From assembly GCA_910585805.1 (NCBI GenBank), contig CAJUFB010000062.1, forward strand, positions 1-22,485: a stretch of DNA of 22,485 nt. Reading direction: 5' to 3'. The notes under the pieces were generated by a model. The model saw only the letters and a list, made by a program, of their open reading frames with translations. It was not told where the DNA came from and did not search any database. This document shows, piece after piece, positions 1 to 7,809 of the stretch (position 1 is its first letter; each line of letters starts with the position of its first letter). The stretch comes from an uncultured Acetatifactor sp. (lineage in GTDB: Bacteria; Bacillota; Clostridia; Lachnospirales; Lachnospiraceae). A program made the position numbers and the translations under genes.

Positions 1-85
1 ATACTACCAGAATAGGAGACTAATTATAAGACGCCGATTATTTGCCGCTTACAATGTACCTGGTTTTGCAGCCGGTTTGCCGATA

Positions 86-844
86 TCAGGCTTCTTTCGG
101 ATTCATCAGATCAAGAAAAAAGCAGGTGTAAGTCATCTGCATATAAGGCTCCAGCCACAGGAAGCCAATGCCGAAACTTAAAATACACAGCAGCATCAAA
201 GGGAGAAATCCCAGTTCCAGAATAAACAGCCTTTTACGCTGCCCTCTCATGATACGCCAACAGAGCGCCAGGGTTTCTCTGCCTGTATTCTGCGGAAAAT
301 CCAGCATCAGGTAAAAGGACATGGCAATTCCCAGAGAGACAGGGACGTATAAACAGCAGCCTGCCGTCATGGCAGCCAGTGCATACAGCAGCCATTTGAT
401 ATCCCAGGTAGTTAGATAATTCTGACTCAGATATTGTCCGGGATACAGGCAGACTGCCTGGCAGAGCATCATGGCAGCAGATATCACCAGGAACTGTTTT
501 GAATCCGTCCGGAATCCATAGAATAAGTCCCGGATTGCAGCGGGCTGTCCGCAGGCAAGGTTCAGAAAATAGAGTGTGATACCGGCATTCATGACTCCTG
601 ATATGATACCGGCCGCCAGCAGAAGCGCATCAAACAGGAAGGAGACGGCTGTGGCGGCACCAGCGGAGCCGGTCATGGCATAGACCGTATTCATGGTAGT
701 ACCGCAGACAGAGTTGATGGAAAGACGTACCATGCCGGAGATCAGGGCGCTGAGCAGAATGATCAGGATGCTGCCGCTGTACTTGCCCTCCATTTTGTCT
801 TTTGCCGCATTTTTCAGTTCAAAGCCCTTTTTATATTGCTTCAT
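86..844 (-). CDS. DUF975-family integral membrane protein
   Basis: This 252-residue protein fits the DUF975 family of Firmicute multi-pass membrane proteins, whose function is unknown. The short basic N-terminus (MKQYKKGFELKNAAKDKMEG) is followed by about six hydrophobic stretches, at roughly residues 25-45, 65-90, 115-135, 150-175 and 205-230. The family-like pattern of a first helix after a K-rich amphipathic segment, and a FxGFRTDSKQF-type loop near residue 108, support the call. The ATG at 842-844 is preceded only by a weak GGAG about 13 bases upstream, so the start is probable rather than certain. It stands alone on the minus strand; the next minus-strand gene upstream is 151 bp away. 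The family match rests on overall architecture and is inferred from memory. Confidence 0.75.
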   Translation of the reverse strand: MKQYKKGFELKNAAKDKMEGKYSGSILIILLSALISGMVRLSINSVCGTTMNTVYAMTGSAGAATAVSFLFDALLLAAGIISGVMNAGITLYFLNLACGQPAAIRDLFYGFRTDSKQFLVISAAMMLCQAVCLYPGQYLSQNYLTTWDIKWLLYALAAMTAGCCLYVPVSLGIAMSFYLMLDFPQNTGRETLALCWRIMRGQRKRLFILELGFLPLMLLCILSFGIGFLWLEPYMQMTYTCFFLDLMNPKEA

Positions 845-909
845 ATTATTAATTGTATCTCCGTTTTATTTCAATGTTTTTGTGTGCTTCGGCGCATGAG
901 GAATCAATG

Positions 910-936
910 GCTGACACAGTTCCCCGATGTGTCAGC
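910..936. repeat. 9-bp perfect inverted repeat upstream of the DUF975 gene
   Basis: GCTGACACA (910-918) is matched by TGTGTCAGC (928-936) with a 9-base loop. No T-run follows on either strand, so it is not a typical intrinsic terminator. It sits between the metalloprotease-like gene's 3' end and the DUF975 gene's start, and could be an operator or an RNA hairpin. Confidence 0.5.
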
Positions 937-995
937 ATGATATCGTGTTTATAGCAGGTTCCGGACTGAGACTCGAAACCTTACAGATAAGTATA

Positions 996-1595
996 CTATA
1001 CCGCATAATCCAGGTTCATGCCTGTATATTTAGCCTTGTCGGCACTTTTTAAATCCTGCTGGTAGGGATTGTCTTCATTAAAATATTTAATCTGCGTGTG
1101 AGTAGTGCCGCCCGATACGTAAGTGCGTCCGCATTCCGGACAGACCGCAGTGTGGATGGAGACGGAGGCGGAGATTACTTTTCCGTTCTCTGTGGCCGCT
1201 TTTTTGTAGGCATTGGATACATGCTCCTGTTCGTGGGCGCGTACTGCGGAGGCAGCGCTTTCCGGGGATACATGCTGAGGGCTCTTGAAGGATACCATCT
1301 CGTCGGAACCGTCCTTGTATTTGCGGTTCTTACAGGTCCGGCATTCTTCAGTGGGGTCTTCGATACCCGTTTTTTTCTTCCAGTCATCACGTTCCTTGCC
1401 GGAAAGCTGTGCCTTTCCGGATTTTTCGGTACCATCTTCCGTCCGTTTTTTGCCGGAAAGCGGTTCTATACCGGTTTTGCCAGTATCTTCCGTTATTTTC
1501 ATGGAAGGGGCACTGTCTGCCGCTCCGTAGCCTGCGGATGTCCTGCCGGTTCCGTAAAAATTGTCATATGAATTGCCGATTGGTGAAATTGTCAT
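996..1595 (-). CDS. Small HExxH putative metalloprotease, SprA-related type
   Basis: A 199-residue soluble protein without a signal peptide. Residues 1-75 are low-complexity and rich in G, S, K and D. A conserved-looking core contains VRAHEQEHV at residues 118-126, a canonical HExxH zinc-protease motif, plus two CxxC pairs at about residues 85-88 (CRTC) and 152-155 (CPEC) that could bind a structural metal. The layout of an alanine-rich helix leading into R-A-H-E-x-x-H, then a beta-rich segment with CPECG, resembles the SprA-related putative metalloprotease family, whose substrates are unknown. The ATG at 1593-1595 has a GGAGG (complement of 1604-1608) eight bases upstream. No partner gene is evident. 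Protease activity is inferred from the motif only. Confidence 0.7.
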   Translation of the reverse strand: MTISPIGNSYDNFYGTGRTSAGYGAADSAPSMKITEDTGKTGIEPLSGKKRTEDGTEKSGKAQLSGKERDDWKKKTGIEDPTEECRTCKNRKYKDGSDEMVSFKSPQHVSPESAASAVRAHEQEHVSNAYKKAATENGKVISASVSIHTAVCPECGRTYVSGGTTHTQIKYFNEDNPYQQDLKSADKAKYTGMNLDYAV

Positions 1596-1637
1596 GATGA
1601 CAGCCTCCTGTATATTTTAATCTCTCCGGGTCTAATT

Positions 1638-1714
1638 CCCCGCAGCTCTGCTGCGCAACAAACTAATGACGAGCGAAGCGAACTCGGGCTGATACCCCGC
1701 AGCTCTGCTGCGGG
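1638..1714. repeat. REP-like palindrome cluster
   Basis: Two direct copies of CCCCGCAGCTCTGCTGCG (1638-1655 and 1695-1712) are each themselves a hairpin (CGCAG/CTGCG). Between them lies a third small hairpin, CGAG-N9-CTCG at 1670-1686. The second copy extends to a CCCGCAG/CTGCGGG stem. There is no coding potential. The arrangement of repeated palindromes in an intergenic region is that of a REP or BIME-like element. Confidence 0.65.
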
Positions 1715-1817
1715 CATGTTTCCCGTGATTTTGCCGGGACAGAATAGTTTCCGGGTTTCATTCTGCGCGTATCATAAATTATCATAAAGGAACTTTCTTT
1801 TGCTGTAAATATATGAG

Positions 1818-2276
1818 CTACTCAAAGGAGTATCCGTATCCCTCCATCATTTCCGAGAAAGGAATTCCGTATATCTGCTGTGTCATCGTATCAAGCTGCA
1901 TCCGGAAAGAGTCATTTTTCATTAAAACGGGCAGCATGACAAAGGAATAAATCATCAGAAGGACTGCGCTGGCGAACCCGATAATGGAAAGGGTCAGTCC
2001 CGTGACACAGGCAGTACTCATTCTGCGTCCTTTACGGTGGGCCAGTACAGCAAATAGGATGCCCAGGGCGCCCAGCGGCAGGGATAAGATAACGGTACAG
2101 CAGGTAGTTACAGCCAGCAGGCCGCATACGGCTGACGCGACGGAAAATGCCTGCCCATAAGGCCTGTGGGTGGGCTGATTGTAATAGCTGCTGTTGGAAG
2201 CGTTGCTGTTCCATCTGTCCCACTGGTCATTGTTCCTGTTATTCTGATTGTTCTGTCCGTTCCGGTTATAGTCCAT
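1818..2276 (-). CDS. DUF4190-like two-helix membrane protein with Asn/Gln-rich N-terminus
   Basis: A 152-residue protein. Residues 1-40 are dominated by N, Q, R, S and Y and are probably disordered and cytoplasmic. They are followed by two hydrophobic segments, about residues 44-80 (SVASAVCGLLAVTTCCTVIL...) and 88-118, separated by a short HRKGRRMS loop, and by an acidic tail of about 35 residues. This arrangement, with the G-L-L-A/S-L-P-L-G-x-L-G-I-x-x-A pattern, is that of DUF4190-type proteins of unknown function. The start at 2274-2276 is preceded by AAAGGAG (complement of 2289-2295), spaced 12 bases away. A good promoter lies further upstream (2331-2359). It is probably monocistronic. 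Confidence 0.7.
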   Translation of the reverse strand: MDYNRNGQNNQNNRNNDQWDRWNSNASNSSYYNQPTHRPYGQAFSVASAVCGLLAVTTCCTVILSLPLGALGILFAVLAHRKGRRMSTACVTGLTLSIIGFASAVLLMIYSFVMLPVLMKNDSFRMQLDTMTQQIYGIPFSEMMEGYGYSFE

Positions 2277-2330
2277 TGCCCAGGCCCGCTCCTTTCAATG
2301 TAGTAATCACTTTTTCTGCCTTACCATTCT

Positions 2331-2359
2331 ACTTTACCATTTTTCCCCGGTTCTGTCAA
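2331..2359 (-). promoter_or_regulatory. Sigma-A-like promoter for the DUF4190-like gene
   Basis: On the minus strand, TTGACA (complement of 2354-2359) is followed after exactly 17 bases by TAAAGT (complement of 2331-2336). The gene start is about 55 bases downstream. Confidence 0.7.
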
Positions 2360-2415
2360 AAAATATTTGAGGAAAACATTGTTTTGGAAGCATTGTCAGC
2401 TGTAAGGAAGTATCT

Positions 2416-2491
2416 GCAAATAACTGCTGCAGGTTTATGACAATTGTTATGGTATTTCCGGGCTTTTGCCTGAAGCAATTGCAGCAGTTAT
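2416..2491. repeat. 12-bp inverted repeat upstream of cutC; one arm recurs downstream of cutC
   Basis: ATAACTGCTGCA (2420-2431) pairs perfectly with TGCAGCAGTTAT (2480-2491). The first arm is part of GCAAATAACTGC (2416-2427), which recurs exactly at 3394-3405 just after cutC in a similar context (tatctGCAAATAACTGCtg and tgtccGCAAATAACTGCcg). The intergenic region 2277-2588 otherwise holds the two promoters and no gene. Confidence 0.5.
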
Positions 2492-2552
2492 CTTCCGGCG
2501 ATTTCTAAAGTGATTTGGTGAAAAAGTACTTTTTTAACAAAGCCGGATATGT

Positions 2553-2558
2553 TACAAT
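2553..2558 (+). promoter_or_regulatory. Probable -10 box of the cutC promoter
   Basis: TACAAT lies 30 bases before the cutC start codon. The region 17 bases upstream is only T-rich (about 2530-2538), so the -35 element is poor. The assignment is tentative. Confidence 0.35.
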
Positions 2559-2588
2559 CAAAGTAAAGTGGAAAGGAAGGGTATTCGG

Positions 2589-3365
2589 ATGAAAAAATAC
2601 ATTTTGGAAGTGTGTGTGGATTCCGCAGAGTCAGCGGAAGCGGCGGCAAAGGGCGGGGCAGACCGTCTGGAATTATGCGGAAACCTGGTTATAGGAGGCA
2701 CCACGCCAGAGGAAGTGCTGTTTGAGAAAATAAGGAAGCTGACGGATGTGAAAATCAATGCGCTGATTCGTCCCAGGTACGGCGATTTTCTGTACACGGA
2801 CTATGAGTTTGATATTATATCCCGCAGTGTGGAGCGTTTCCGGAAACTGGGGGCAAACGGCGTAGTGGTGGGCTGCCTGCTTCCGGACGGCTCCCTGGAC
2901 GTGGAGAGGATGAAGCGGCTGAAGGAACTGGCCGGCTCCATGGATGTGACGCTTCACCGCGCTTTTGACATGTGCCGTGAGCCTTATGAGGCGCTGGAGC
3001 AGGCAAAGGCGATCGGAATCCGGACGATTCTGACCTCCGGGCAGCGGGAGAGCAGTTGGGAAGGGCGGGAACTGATTGCCGGCCTGGTGAAAGAAAGCGG
3101 CGGGAAAGTGGATATCATGGCAGGCGGCGGTGTGGATGCCGGAGTAATCCGACAGCTGATTCCCGTAACCGGAGCCGCAAGCTATCACATGTCTGGAAAA
3201 GTGGTGCTGGACAGCCGGATGGTTTACCGGAAACAGGAGGTGTCCATGGGACTGCCGGGACTGGGAGATTATGAGATTTTCCGCACCTCGGAGACGAAGG
3301 TAAGGGAAGCAAAGCAGGCGCTGGATGACATGCGGGAGCTTCTTTTGCGTACTTTGGAACCCTGA
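2589..3365 (+). CDS. cutC: Copper homeostasis protein CutC family
   Basis: A 258-residue TIM-barrel protein of the CutC family (usual length about 240-260). Recognisable segments are LEVCVDSAESAEAAAKGGA and DRLELCGNLVIGGTTP near the N-terminus, NALIRPRYGDFLYT around residues 59-72, VTLHRAFDMC around residue 125, and DIMAGGGVDAGVI near residue 178. These are the conserved strands and the putative ligand-site residues of the family. The biochemical role of CutC is unsettled; a link to copper homeostasis or Cu(I) binding has been reported in some bacteria, and other members may not handle copper. The open frame extends back to a GTG at 2568, but ATG 2589 follows AAGGAAGGG (2573-2581) at good spacing and matches the usual family start. 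No copper operon surrounds it. Confidence 0.9.
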   Translation: MKKYILEVCVDSAESAEAAAKGGADRLELCGNLVIGGTTPEEVLFEKIRKLTDVKINALIRPRYGDFLYTDYEFDIISRSVERFRKLGANGVVVGCLLPDGSLDVERMKRLKELAGSMDVTLHRAFDMCREPYEALEQAKAIGIRTILTSGQRESSWEGRELIAGLVKESGGKVDIMAGGGVDAGVIRQLIPVTGAASYHMSGKVVLDSRMVYRKQEVSMGLPGLGDYEIFRTSETKVREAKQALDDMRELLLRTLEP

Positions 3366-3438
3366 AAAGTGAATATTGAATACAGAGGTGTCCGCAAATA
3401 ACTGCCGGAAATTATACTGAAAAGATACAATCTGATTA

Positions 3439-3467
3439 TTGACAGTAATACAGAAAAAATATATCAT
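3439..3467 (+). promoter_or_regulatory. Sigma-A-like promoter for hisS
   Basis: TTGACA (3439-3444), a 17-base spacer, then TATCAT (3462-3467). Transcription would begin near 3474, giving an untranslated leader of about 100 bases before the hisS start. No T-box consensus (GGGTGG-type antiterminator sequence) is visible in this leader. Confidence 0.75.
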
Positions 3468-3573
3468 ATATAAGAATAAAGCGGAAAAGCGGAAAGAATG
3501 CGGAGAAACTCAGAAGTCTCATGAAAAGTGGCTCAGAGATTTCGACAGGCTTTTGAGAGAAAGAGAGGAAATT

Positions 3574-4839
3574 ATGGCGCTTAGTAAGAAGCCTGTGACG
3601 GGCATGAGAGATATACTGCCGGAGGAAATGCAGATTCGTGATTACGTAATCGGCGTAATCAAGGATACCTATGGAAAATATGGTTTTACTTCGATAGAGA
3701 CTCCCTGTGTGGAGAATATCGCGAATCTGACCAACAGGCAGGGGGGTGATAATGAGAAGCTGATCTTCAAGATATTAAAGCGCGGCGAGAAGCTGAAGAT
3801 CGCGGAAGCCGCTGCGGAGGAAGAAGTGGTGGACGGAGGGCTTCGCTATGACCTGACTGTACCTCTGGTGCGGTATTATTCCAACAATGCGGCGCAGCTG
3901 CCGTCTCCGTTCAAGGCGCTTCAGATGGGCAATGTATGGCGGGCGGATAGGCCTCAGAGAGGGCGCTACCGCCAGTTTACCCAGTGCGACATTGACATTT
4001 TCGGGGAGACATCCAACCTGGCGGAGATTGAGCTGATCCTGGCAACCACCACTACTCTGGGAAGGCTTGGTTTCAAGGAATTTGAAATACTGATTAATGA
4101 CAGGCAGCTTTTGAAGGCCATGGCAATGGGCAGCGGTTTTGCGGAGGAGTATTGTGACAGTATATTCATTACTCTGGACAAGATGGACAAGATAGGCATG
4201 GACGGCGTGAGGGCTGAACTTCTGGAGAATGGTTTTGCCGGGGATGTGGTGGACAGGTATCTGGAGCTGTATAAGGGGCTGGAGGAAGCTGAAAACGGTC
4301 TGGACTATGTGGCGGAGAAGCTGGGAGAAAATTCGGTGTCTTCGGTGACGGAGGGGCTGCAGGAGATTATCGACAGCGTCAACGCGGCGAAAACGGCGGA
4401 TTTCAGGATTGTATTTGACCCTACGCTGGTGCGGGGAATGTCCTATTATACGGGAACCATTTTTGAGATTGCCATTCCCGGCCTGGGTGTCCGCTGCGGC
4501 GGTGGCGGCAGGTATGATAAGATGGTGGGGAAATTCACCGGCAGGGATGTACCGGCCTGCGGTTTTTCCATCGGGTTCGAGAGGATTATCCTGCTATTGA
4601 CAGAGAGCGGCTTCAAAGTACCGGGTGCCCCGAAGAAGACAGCTTATCTGGTGGAGAAGGGCGTGACCGGAAAGGCTCTCCATGATGTGATTGTCAAAGC
4701 GCAGAACGCCCGGGAAGAAGGCAACCAGGTATTGGTTGCCCGTATGAATAAAAACAAGAAGTTCCAGAAAGAGCAGCTGGAGGCGGAAGGTTACGAGGAA
4801 TTTGTGGAATTCTACCGGGAAGTACTCCATATAGTATAA
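3574..4839 (+). CDS. hisS: Histidyl-tRNA synthetase
   Basis: A 421-residue class II aminoacyl-tRNA synthetase that attaches histidine to tRNA-His in the cytoplasm. It has the expected order: KPVTGMRDILPEE at the N-terminus, LRYDLTVPLVRYY (motif 1/active-site strand), MGNVWRADRPQRGRYRQFTQ (motif 2 region), LVRGMSYYTGTIFEI near residue 288 (the histidine-A motif), GGGGRYD, and CGFSIGFERI (motif 3). It ends in a compact anticodon-binding domain of about 85 residues. The frame is open back to a TTG at 3439, but that codon is part of the -35 box. ATG 3574, preceded by AGAGAGGA, gives the normal N-terminus. It heads a likely operon with aspS, which starts 125 bp downstream without an obvious terminator between them. 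Confidence 0.97.
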   Translation: MALSKKPVTGMRDILPEEMQIRDYVIGVIKDTYGKYGFTSIETPCVENIANLTNRQGGDNEKLIFKILKRGEKLKIAEAAAEEEVVDGGLRYDLTVPLVRYYSNNAAQLPSPFKALQMGNVWRADRPQRGRYRQFTQCDIDIFGETSNLAEIELILATTTTLGRLGFKEFEILINDRQLLKAMAMGSGFAEEYCDSIFITLDKMDKIGMDGVRAELLENGFAGDVVDRYLELYKGLEEAENGLDYVAEKLGENSVSSVTEGLQEIIDSVNAAKTADFRIVFDPTLVRGMSYYTGTIFEIAIPGLGVRCGGGGRYDKMVGKFTGRDVPACGFSIGFERIILLLTESGFKVPGAPKKTAYLVEKGVTGKALHDVIVKAQNAREEGNQVLVARMNKNKKFQKEQLEAEGYEEFVEFYREVLHIV

Positions 4840-4964
4840 TGCTTCTGCGATGAACTTCAATATATAGTGTTGCTTGAGGTGTAAAGAGTATTTTGCACTG
4901 GAATCATAGATAAAAGGAAAAATAAAGAGGCCTGATTATATGGGGCAGAAATCGAGGAAATAAA

Positions 4965-6746
4965 ATGGCAGAGTCAATGAAAGGATTGAAAAGGACACAT
5001 CGCTGCGGAGAGCTTTCCGCGGCAAACATAGGAGAGAAAGTCACCGTCATGGGCTGGGTGCAGAAGCAGCGCAACAAGGGCGGCATTATCTTTGTGGATT
5101 TAAGGGACAGAGCAGGCATCCTGCAGATCATTTTCGAGGAGGCTGACTGTGGCGCAGAGAACTTTGCGAAAGCGGAGAAGCTGCGCAGTGAGTTCGTAGC
5201 GGCAGTGACGGGCAGAGTGGAGAAGCGTGCCGGAGCGGTAAACGAGAATCTGTCCACCGGTGAGATTGAAGTCCGGGCGGAAGAAGTGCGGATTTTATCC
5301 GAGGCTGAGACGCCGCCTTTCCCCATTGAGGAAAATTCACGTACAAAGGAAGAACTGAGATTGAAATACCGTTATCTTGACCTGCGCAGGCCCGATTTGC
5401 AGAGGAATTTGATGCTTCGCAGCCGGATGACGGCGGCGGTACATGCTTTCCTGAAGGAAGAGGGATTTCTGGAGGTGGAGACGCCCATTCTGAATAAGTC
5501 CACTCCTGAAGGGGCGAGGGATTATGTGGTGCCCAGCCGGATTCATCAGGGCTGTTTTTACGCGCTGCCCCAGTCGCCTCAGATTTTCAAGCAGCTGCTG
5601 ATGTGTTCGGGATATGACAGGTACTTCCAGATTGCCAAGTGCTTCCGGGACGAGGACCTGAGGGCGGACAGGCAGCCGGAATTTACCCAGATTGACCTGG
5701 AGATGTCCTTTGTGGACATGGAAGACGTGCTTGACGTCACCGAGCGGATGGTGGCAAAAGTCTGTAAGGAGACAGTGGGGCTGGAGGTGTCCCTTCCCTT
5801 GAAGAGGATGACCTGGGACGAAGCCATGAACCGCTTCGGCTCCGATAAGCCGGATACCCGCTTCGGCATGGAGCTTACGGATGTGTCCGAGACGGTGAAG
5901 GGCTGCGGCTTCGGCGTGTTTACCGGTGCGCTGGAAGCCGGCGGCAGTGTGCGGGGCATCAATGTGAAGGGACAGGCGGAGATGCCCAGGAAGAAGATTG
6001 ACGCGCTGGTGGAATTTGCAAAAGGTTACGGCGTGAAAGGCCTGGCTTATCTGGCGGTGCTGCCGGACGGAAGCTACAAGTCTTCCTTTGCAAAGTTTAT
6101 GATGGAGGAAGAACTGAAAGCGCTGGTGACGGCCATGGGCGGAGAGCCGGGGGACCTGCTTCTCTTCGCGGCGGATAAGCTGAAGCTGGTATGGTCCGTG
6201 CTGGGGGCGCTGCGGGTGGAGCTGGCGAAGCAGCTTGGGCTTGTGGATGACAACCAGTACAATTTCCTGTGGGTGACGGAGTTCCCGCAGTTCGAGTGGA
6301 GCGATGAGGAAGAGCGTTATGTGGCAATGCATCATCCCTTTACCATGCCCATGGAGGAGGATCTGGAGATTCTGGAGACAGAGCCGGGCAGGGTGAGGGC
6401 GAAAGCCTACGATATTGTAGTCAACGGCATGGAACTGGGCGGCGGCAGTGTCAGGATTTTCCAGAGTGACGTGCAGGAGAGGATGTTTGAGGCTCTTGGG
6501 TTTACGAAGGAGAAGGCGCATGAGCAGTTCGGATTCCTGTTGGATGCCTTTAAATACGGTGTGCCGCCTCATGCAGGGCTGGCCATCGGGCTGGAGCGTT
6601 TTGTGATGCTTCTGGCGCAGACGGATAATATCCGCGACGTTATCGCCTTTCCGAAGATTAAGGATGCTTCCTGCCTGATGTCCGATGCGCCGGGCAAAGT
6701 GGAGGAGAAGCAGCTGGAAGAGCTGCACCTGCAGGTGACGGAATAG
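4965..6746 (+). CDS. aspS: Aspartyl-tRNA synthetase
   Basis: A 593-residue bacterial-type AspRS, the expected length for the form carrying a GAD insertion domain. It charges tRNA-Asp; whether it also charges tRNA-Asn was not determined here. An N-terminal OB-fold anticodon-binding domain (about residues 1-110, with VTVMGWVQKQRNKGGIIFVDLRD) precedes the class II core. The core has motif 1 (FLEVETPILNKSTPEGARDY), motif 2 (FRDEDLRADRQPEFTQIDLE) and motif 3 (GLAIGLERFVMLL, about residues 537-549). The GAD insert occupies about residues 300-410. ATG 4965 follows GAGGAAATAAA. It is downstream of hisS, and the phosphopantetheinyl transferase begins on the next base after its stop codon, so the two are almost certainly cotranscribed. 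Confidence 0.97.
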   Translation: MAESMKGLKRTHRCGELSAANIGEKVTVMGWVQKQRNKGGIIFVDLRDRAGILQIIFEEADCGAENFAKAEKLRSEFVAAVTGRVEKRAGAVNENLSTGEIEVRAEEVRILSEAETPPFPIEENSRTKEELRLKYRYLDLRRPDLQRNLMLRSRMTAAVHAFLKEEGFLEVETPILNKSTPEGARDYVVPSRIHQGCFYALPQSPQIFKQLLMCSGYDRYFQIAKCFRDEDLRADRQPEFTQIDLEMSFVDMEDVLDVTERMVAKVCKETVGLEVSLPLKRMTWDEAMNRFGSDKPDTRFGMELTDVSETVKGCGFGVFTGALEAGGSVRGINVKGQAEMPRKKIDALVEFAKGYGVKGLAYLAVLPDGSYKSSFAKFMMEEELKALVTAMGGEPGDLLLFAADKLKLVWSVLGALRVELAKQLGLVDDNQYNFLWVTEFPQFEWSDEEERYVAMHHPFTMPMEEDLEILETEPGRVRAKAYDIVVNGMELGGGSVRIFQSDVQERMFEALGFTKEKAHEQFGFLLDAFKYGVPPHAGLAIGLERFVMLLAQTDNIRDVIAFPKIKDASCLMSDAPGKVEEKQLEELHLQVTE

Positions 6747-7577
6747 ATGGCATACATTGCAAAATATCTTCTGTCCATAGAAGAATTCATGGATACGGAA
6801 AAAGGAGAAGCCCTCATGGAGAGGGCTTTTCTGCGTGTGGATGAAGCCCGCAGGGAGAAGGCAGGGCGCATGAAGACACCTGCCGGGCGGGCAGCCTGTC
6901 TGGGGGCAGGGCTTATGCTGCGGTATGCAGTGGCGGAGGCGCTTCGGGACGGGGGAGGGGGAGATCCGGGCGGTTTTGGGGAAGGCAATGCAGGCGGGTT
7001 TTGCGGCAGGCAAAGGCCTTATTCTGTCACGGAACTCCTTGACTGCGGCAAAGAGATTCCGAATAGAGAAATTGCTTACAGATACGGGGAGCAGGGCAAA
7101 CCCTATTTTGCGAATCTGCCCTTTTATTTCAGCCTGTCCCATTCCGGCAGTTATGTACTCTGCGGTTTGTCCATGGAGGAAATCGGAGCGGATATTCAGC
7201 AGCACTGCGGAAGGGATGTGGGGAAGCTGGCGCGGCGCTTTTATTCGAGACGGGAGGCTGCAGTCCTGGAGCAGGCAGGAGCGGAGCAGGAAAAGCAGTT
7301 TTATAGGCTGTGGACCAGGAAAGAAGCCTATGGCAAATTGACGGGGAAGGGAATTGGGGCAGCGCTGGGGGTGGATCTGCTCCCGGAGGTCAGTCCGGCG
7401 GTGGAAGCTGTAGCGGAAATGTCATTCCTGCCGGAGGGCAGATGCCTGGTTTGGGAGGAATACGGCGTCTCTGAGGACTACAGTATTGCTTTCTGCCAAT
7501 ACACGGCTCCTATTTCTCATAATCAGCCAGGAACGGGTCACCAATATCCAGCCGGACAGGCGGCCTGGGAGCGGTAA
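6747..7577 (+). CDS. 4'-phosphopantetheinyl transferase, Sfp type
   Basis: A 276-residue enzyme predicted to move the phosphopantetheine arm of CoA onto a serine of carrier proteins (ACP, PCP). Family motifs are GKPYF (about 117-121), FSLSHSGSYVLCGLS (128-142), IGADIQQ (146-152), RFYSRREAAVL (164-174) and FYRLWTRKEAYGKLTGKGI (185-203). D149 and E193 are the expected Mg2+ ligands; the usual glutamate two residues after D149 is Gln (Q151). A glycine-rich insertion, GGGGDPGGFGEGNAGGF, occupies residues 69-85. The last 25 residues, after YSIAFCQ, extend beyond the usual end and overlap the convergent gene at 7510-7809. It starts immediately after the aspS stop. No NRPS/PKS genes are present in the window, so the target is probably a distant cluster or fatty-acid ACP. 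Confidence 0.9.
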   Translation: MAYIAKYLLSIEEFMDTEKGEALMERAFLRVDEARREKAGRMKTPAGRAACLGAGLMLRYAVAEALRDGGGGDPGGFGEGNAGGFCGRQRPYSVTELLDCGKEIPNREIAYRYGEQGKPYFANLPFYFSLSHSGSYVLCGLSMEEIGADIQQHCGRDVGKLARRFYSRREAAVLEQAGAEQEKQFYRLWTRKEAYGKLTGKGIGAALGVDLLPEVSPAVEAVAEMSFLPEGRCLVWEEYGVSEDYSIAFCQYTAPISHNQPGTGHQYPAGQAAWER

Positions 7578-7809
7578 CGGAATCCACAGCAGGGGGAGTT
7601 GGTGCGGAACTGCCGCATATGCCCTGGCCGGCAGGCAGCGGGCAGATGGACCCGAATTGTTTTCCGAACTGCAGGTTTGCCTGAATCAGGTTATACTGCA
7701 GCAGGATTTTTAACGTCTGGGAAAGGCATTCCGGGGTATTGCAGTTGACCTCGCAGATGTCCTTCAGGGAATGTGACAGATTCAAAATGTCCAGGGATGT
7801 GATAGCCAT
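7510..7809 (-). CDS. Small conserved-looking hypothetical protein
   Basis: A 99-residue protein starting MAITSLDILNLSHSLKDIC. I do not recognise the family. Residues 1-55 are amphipathic and probably helical, with three Cys (KDICEVNCNTPEC). The tail is Pro-rich (SSAPTPPAVDSVTAPRPPV) and ends RLDIGDPFLADYEK. ATG 7807-7809 is preceded by GGAGG at a 5-base spacing, which favours this start over the longer open frame from 7902. Its 3' end overlaps the phosphopantetheinyl transferase gene by 68 bp on the opposite strand. Upstream on the minus strand, CATATAATA (complement of 7841-7849) preceded 16 bases earlier by AC resembles a sigma-K-type sporulation promoter, and also contains TATAAT. The real sigma factor is uncertain. 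Confidence 0.6.
   Translation of the reverse strand: MAITSLDILNLSHSLKDICEVNCNTPECLSQTLKILLQYNLIQANLQFGKQFGSICPLPAGQGICGSSAPTPPAVDSVTAPRPPVRLDIGDPFLADYEK

Noticed and set aside
2673..3467. A 264-codon minus-strand frame opposite cutC
   Set aside because: Antisense to a clear CutC protein; composition is that of a shadow frame.
3366..3573. Possible T-box leader before hisS
   Set aside because: The leader after the promoter is only about 100 bases and lacks the T-box consensus and a terminator hairpin.
3439..3573. N-terminal extension of hisS from TTG 3439
   Set aside because: The TTG is part of the -35 box, and the ATG at 3574 with AGAGAGGA gives the normal synthetase N-terminus.
5337..7205. 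A 622-codon open frame on the minus strand opposite aspS and the transferase gene
   Set aside because: It is antisense to two strongly conserved enzymes, has low-complexity H/R/Q/P-rich composition typical of shadow frames in G/C-biased codon positions, and has no ribosome binding site.
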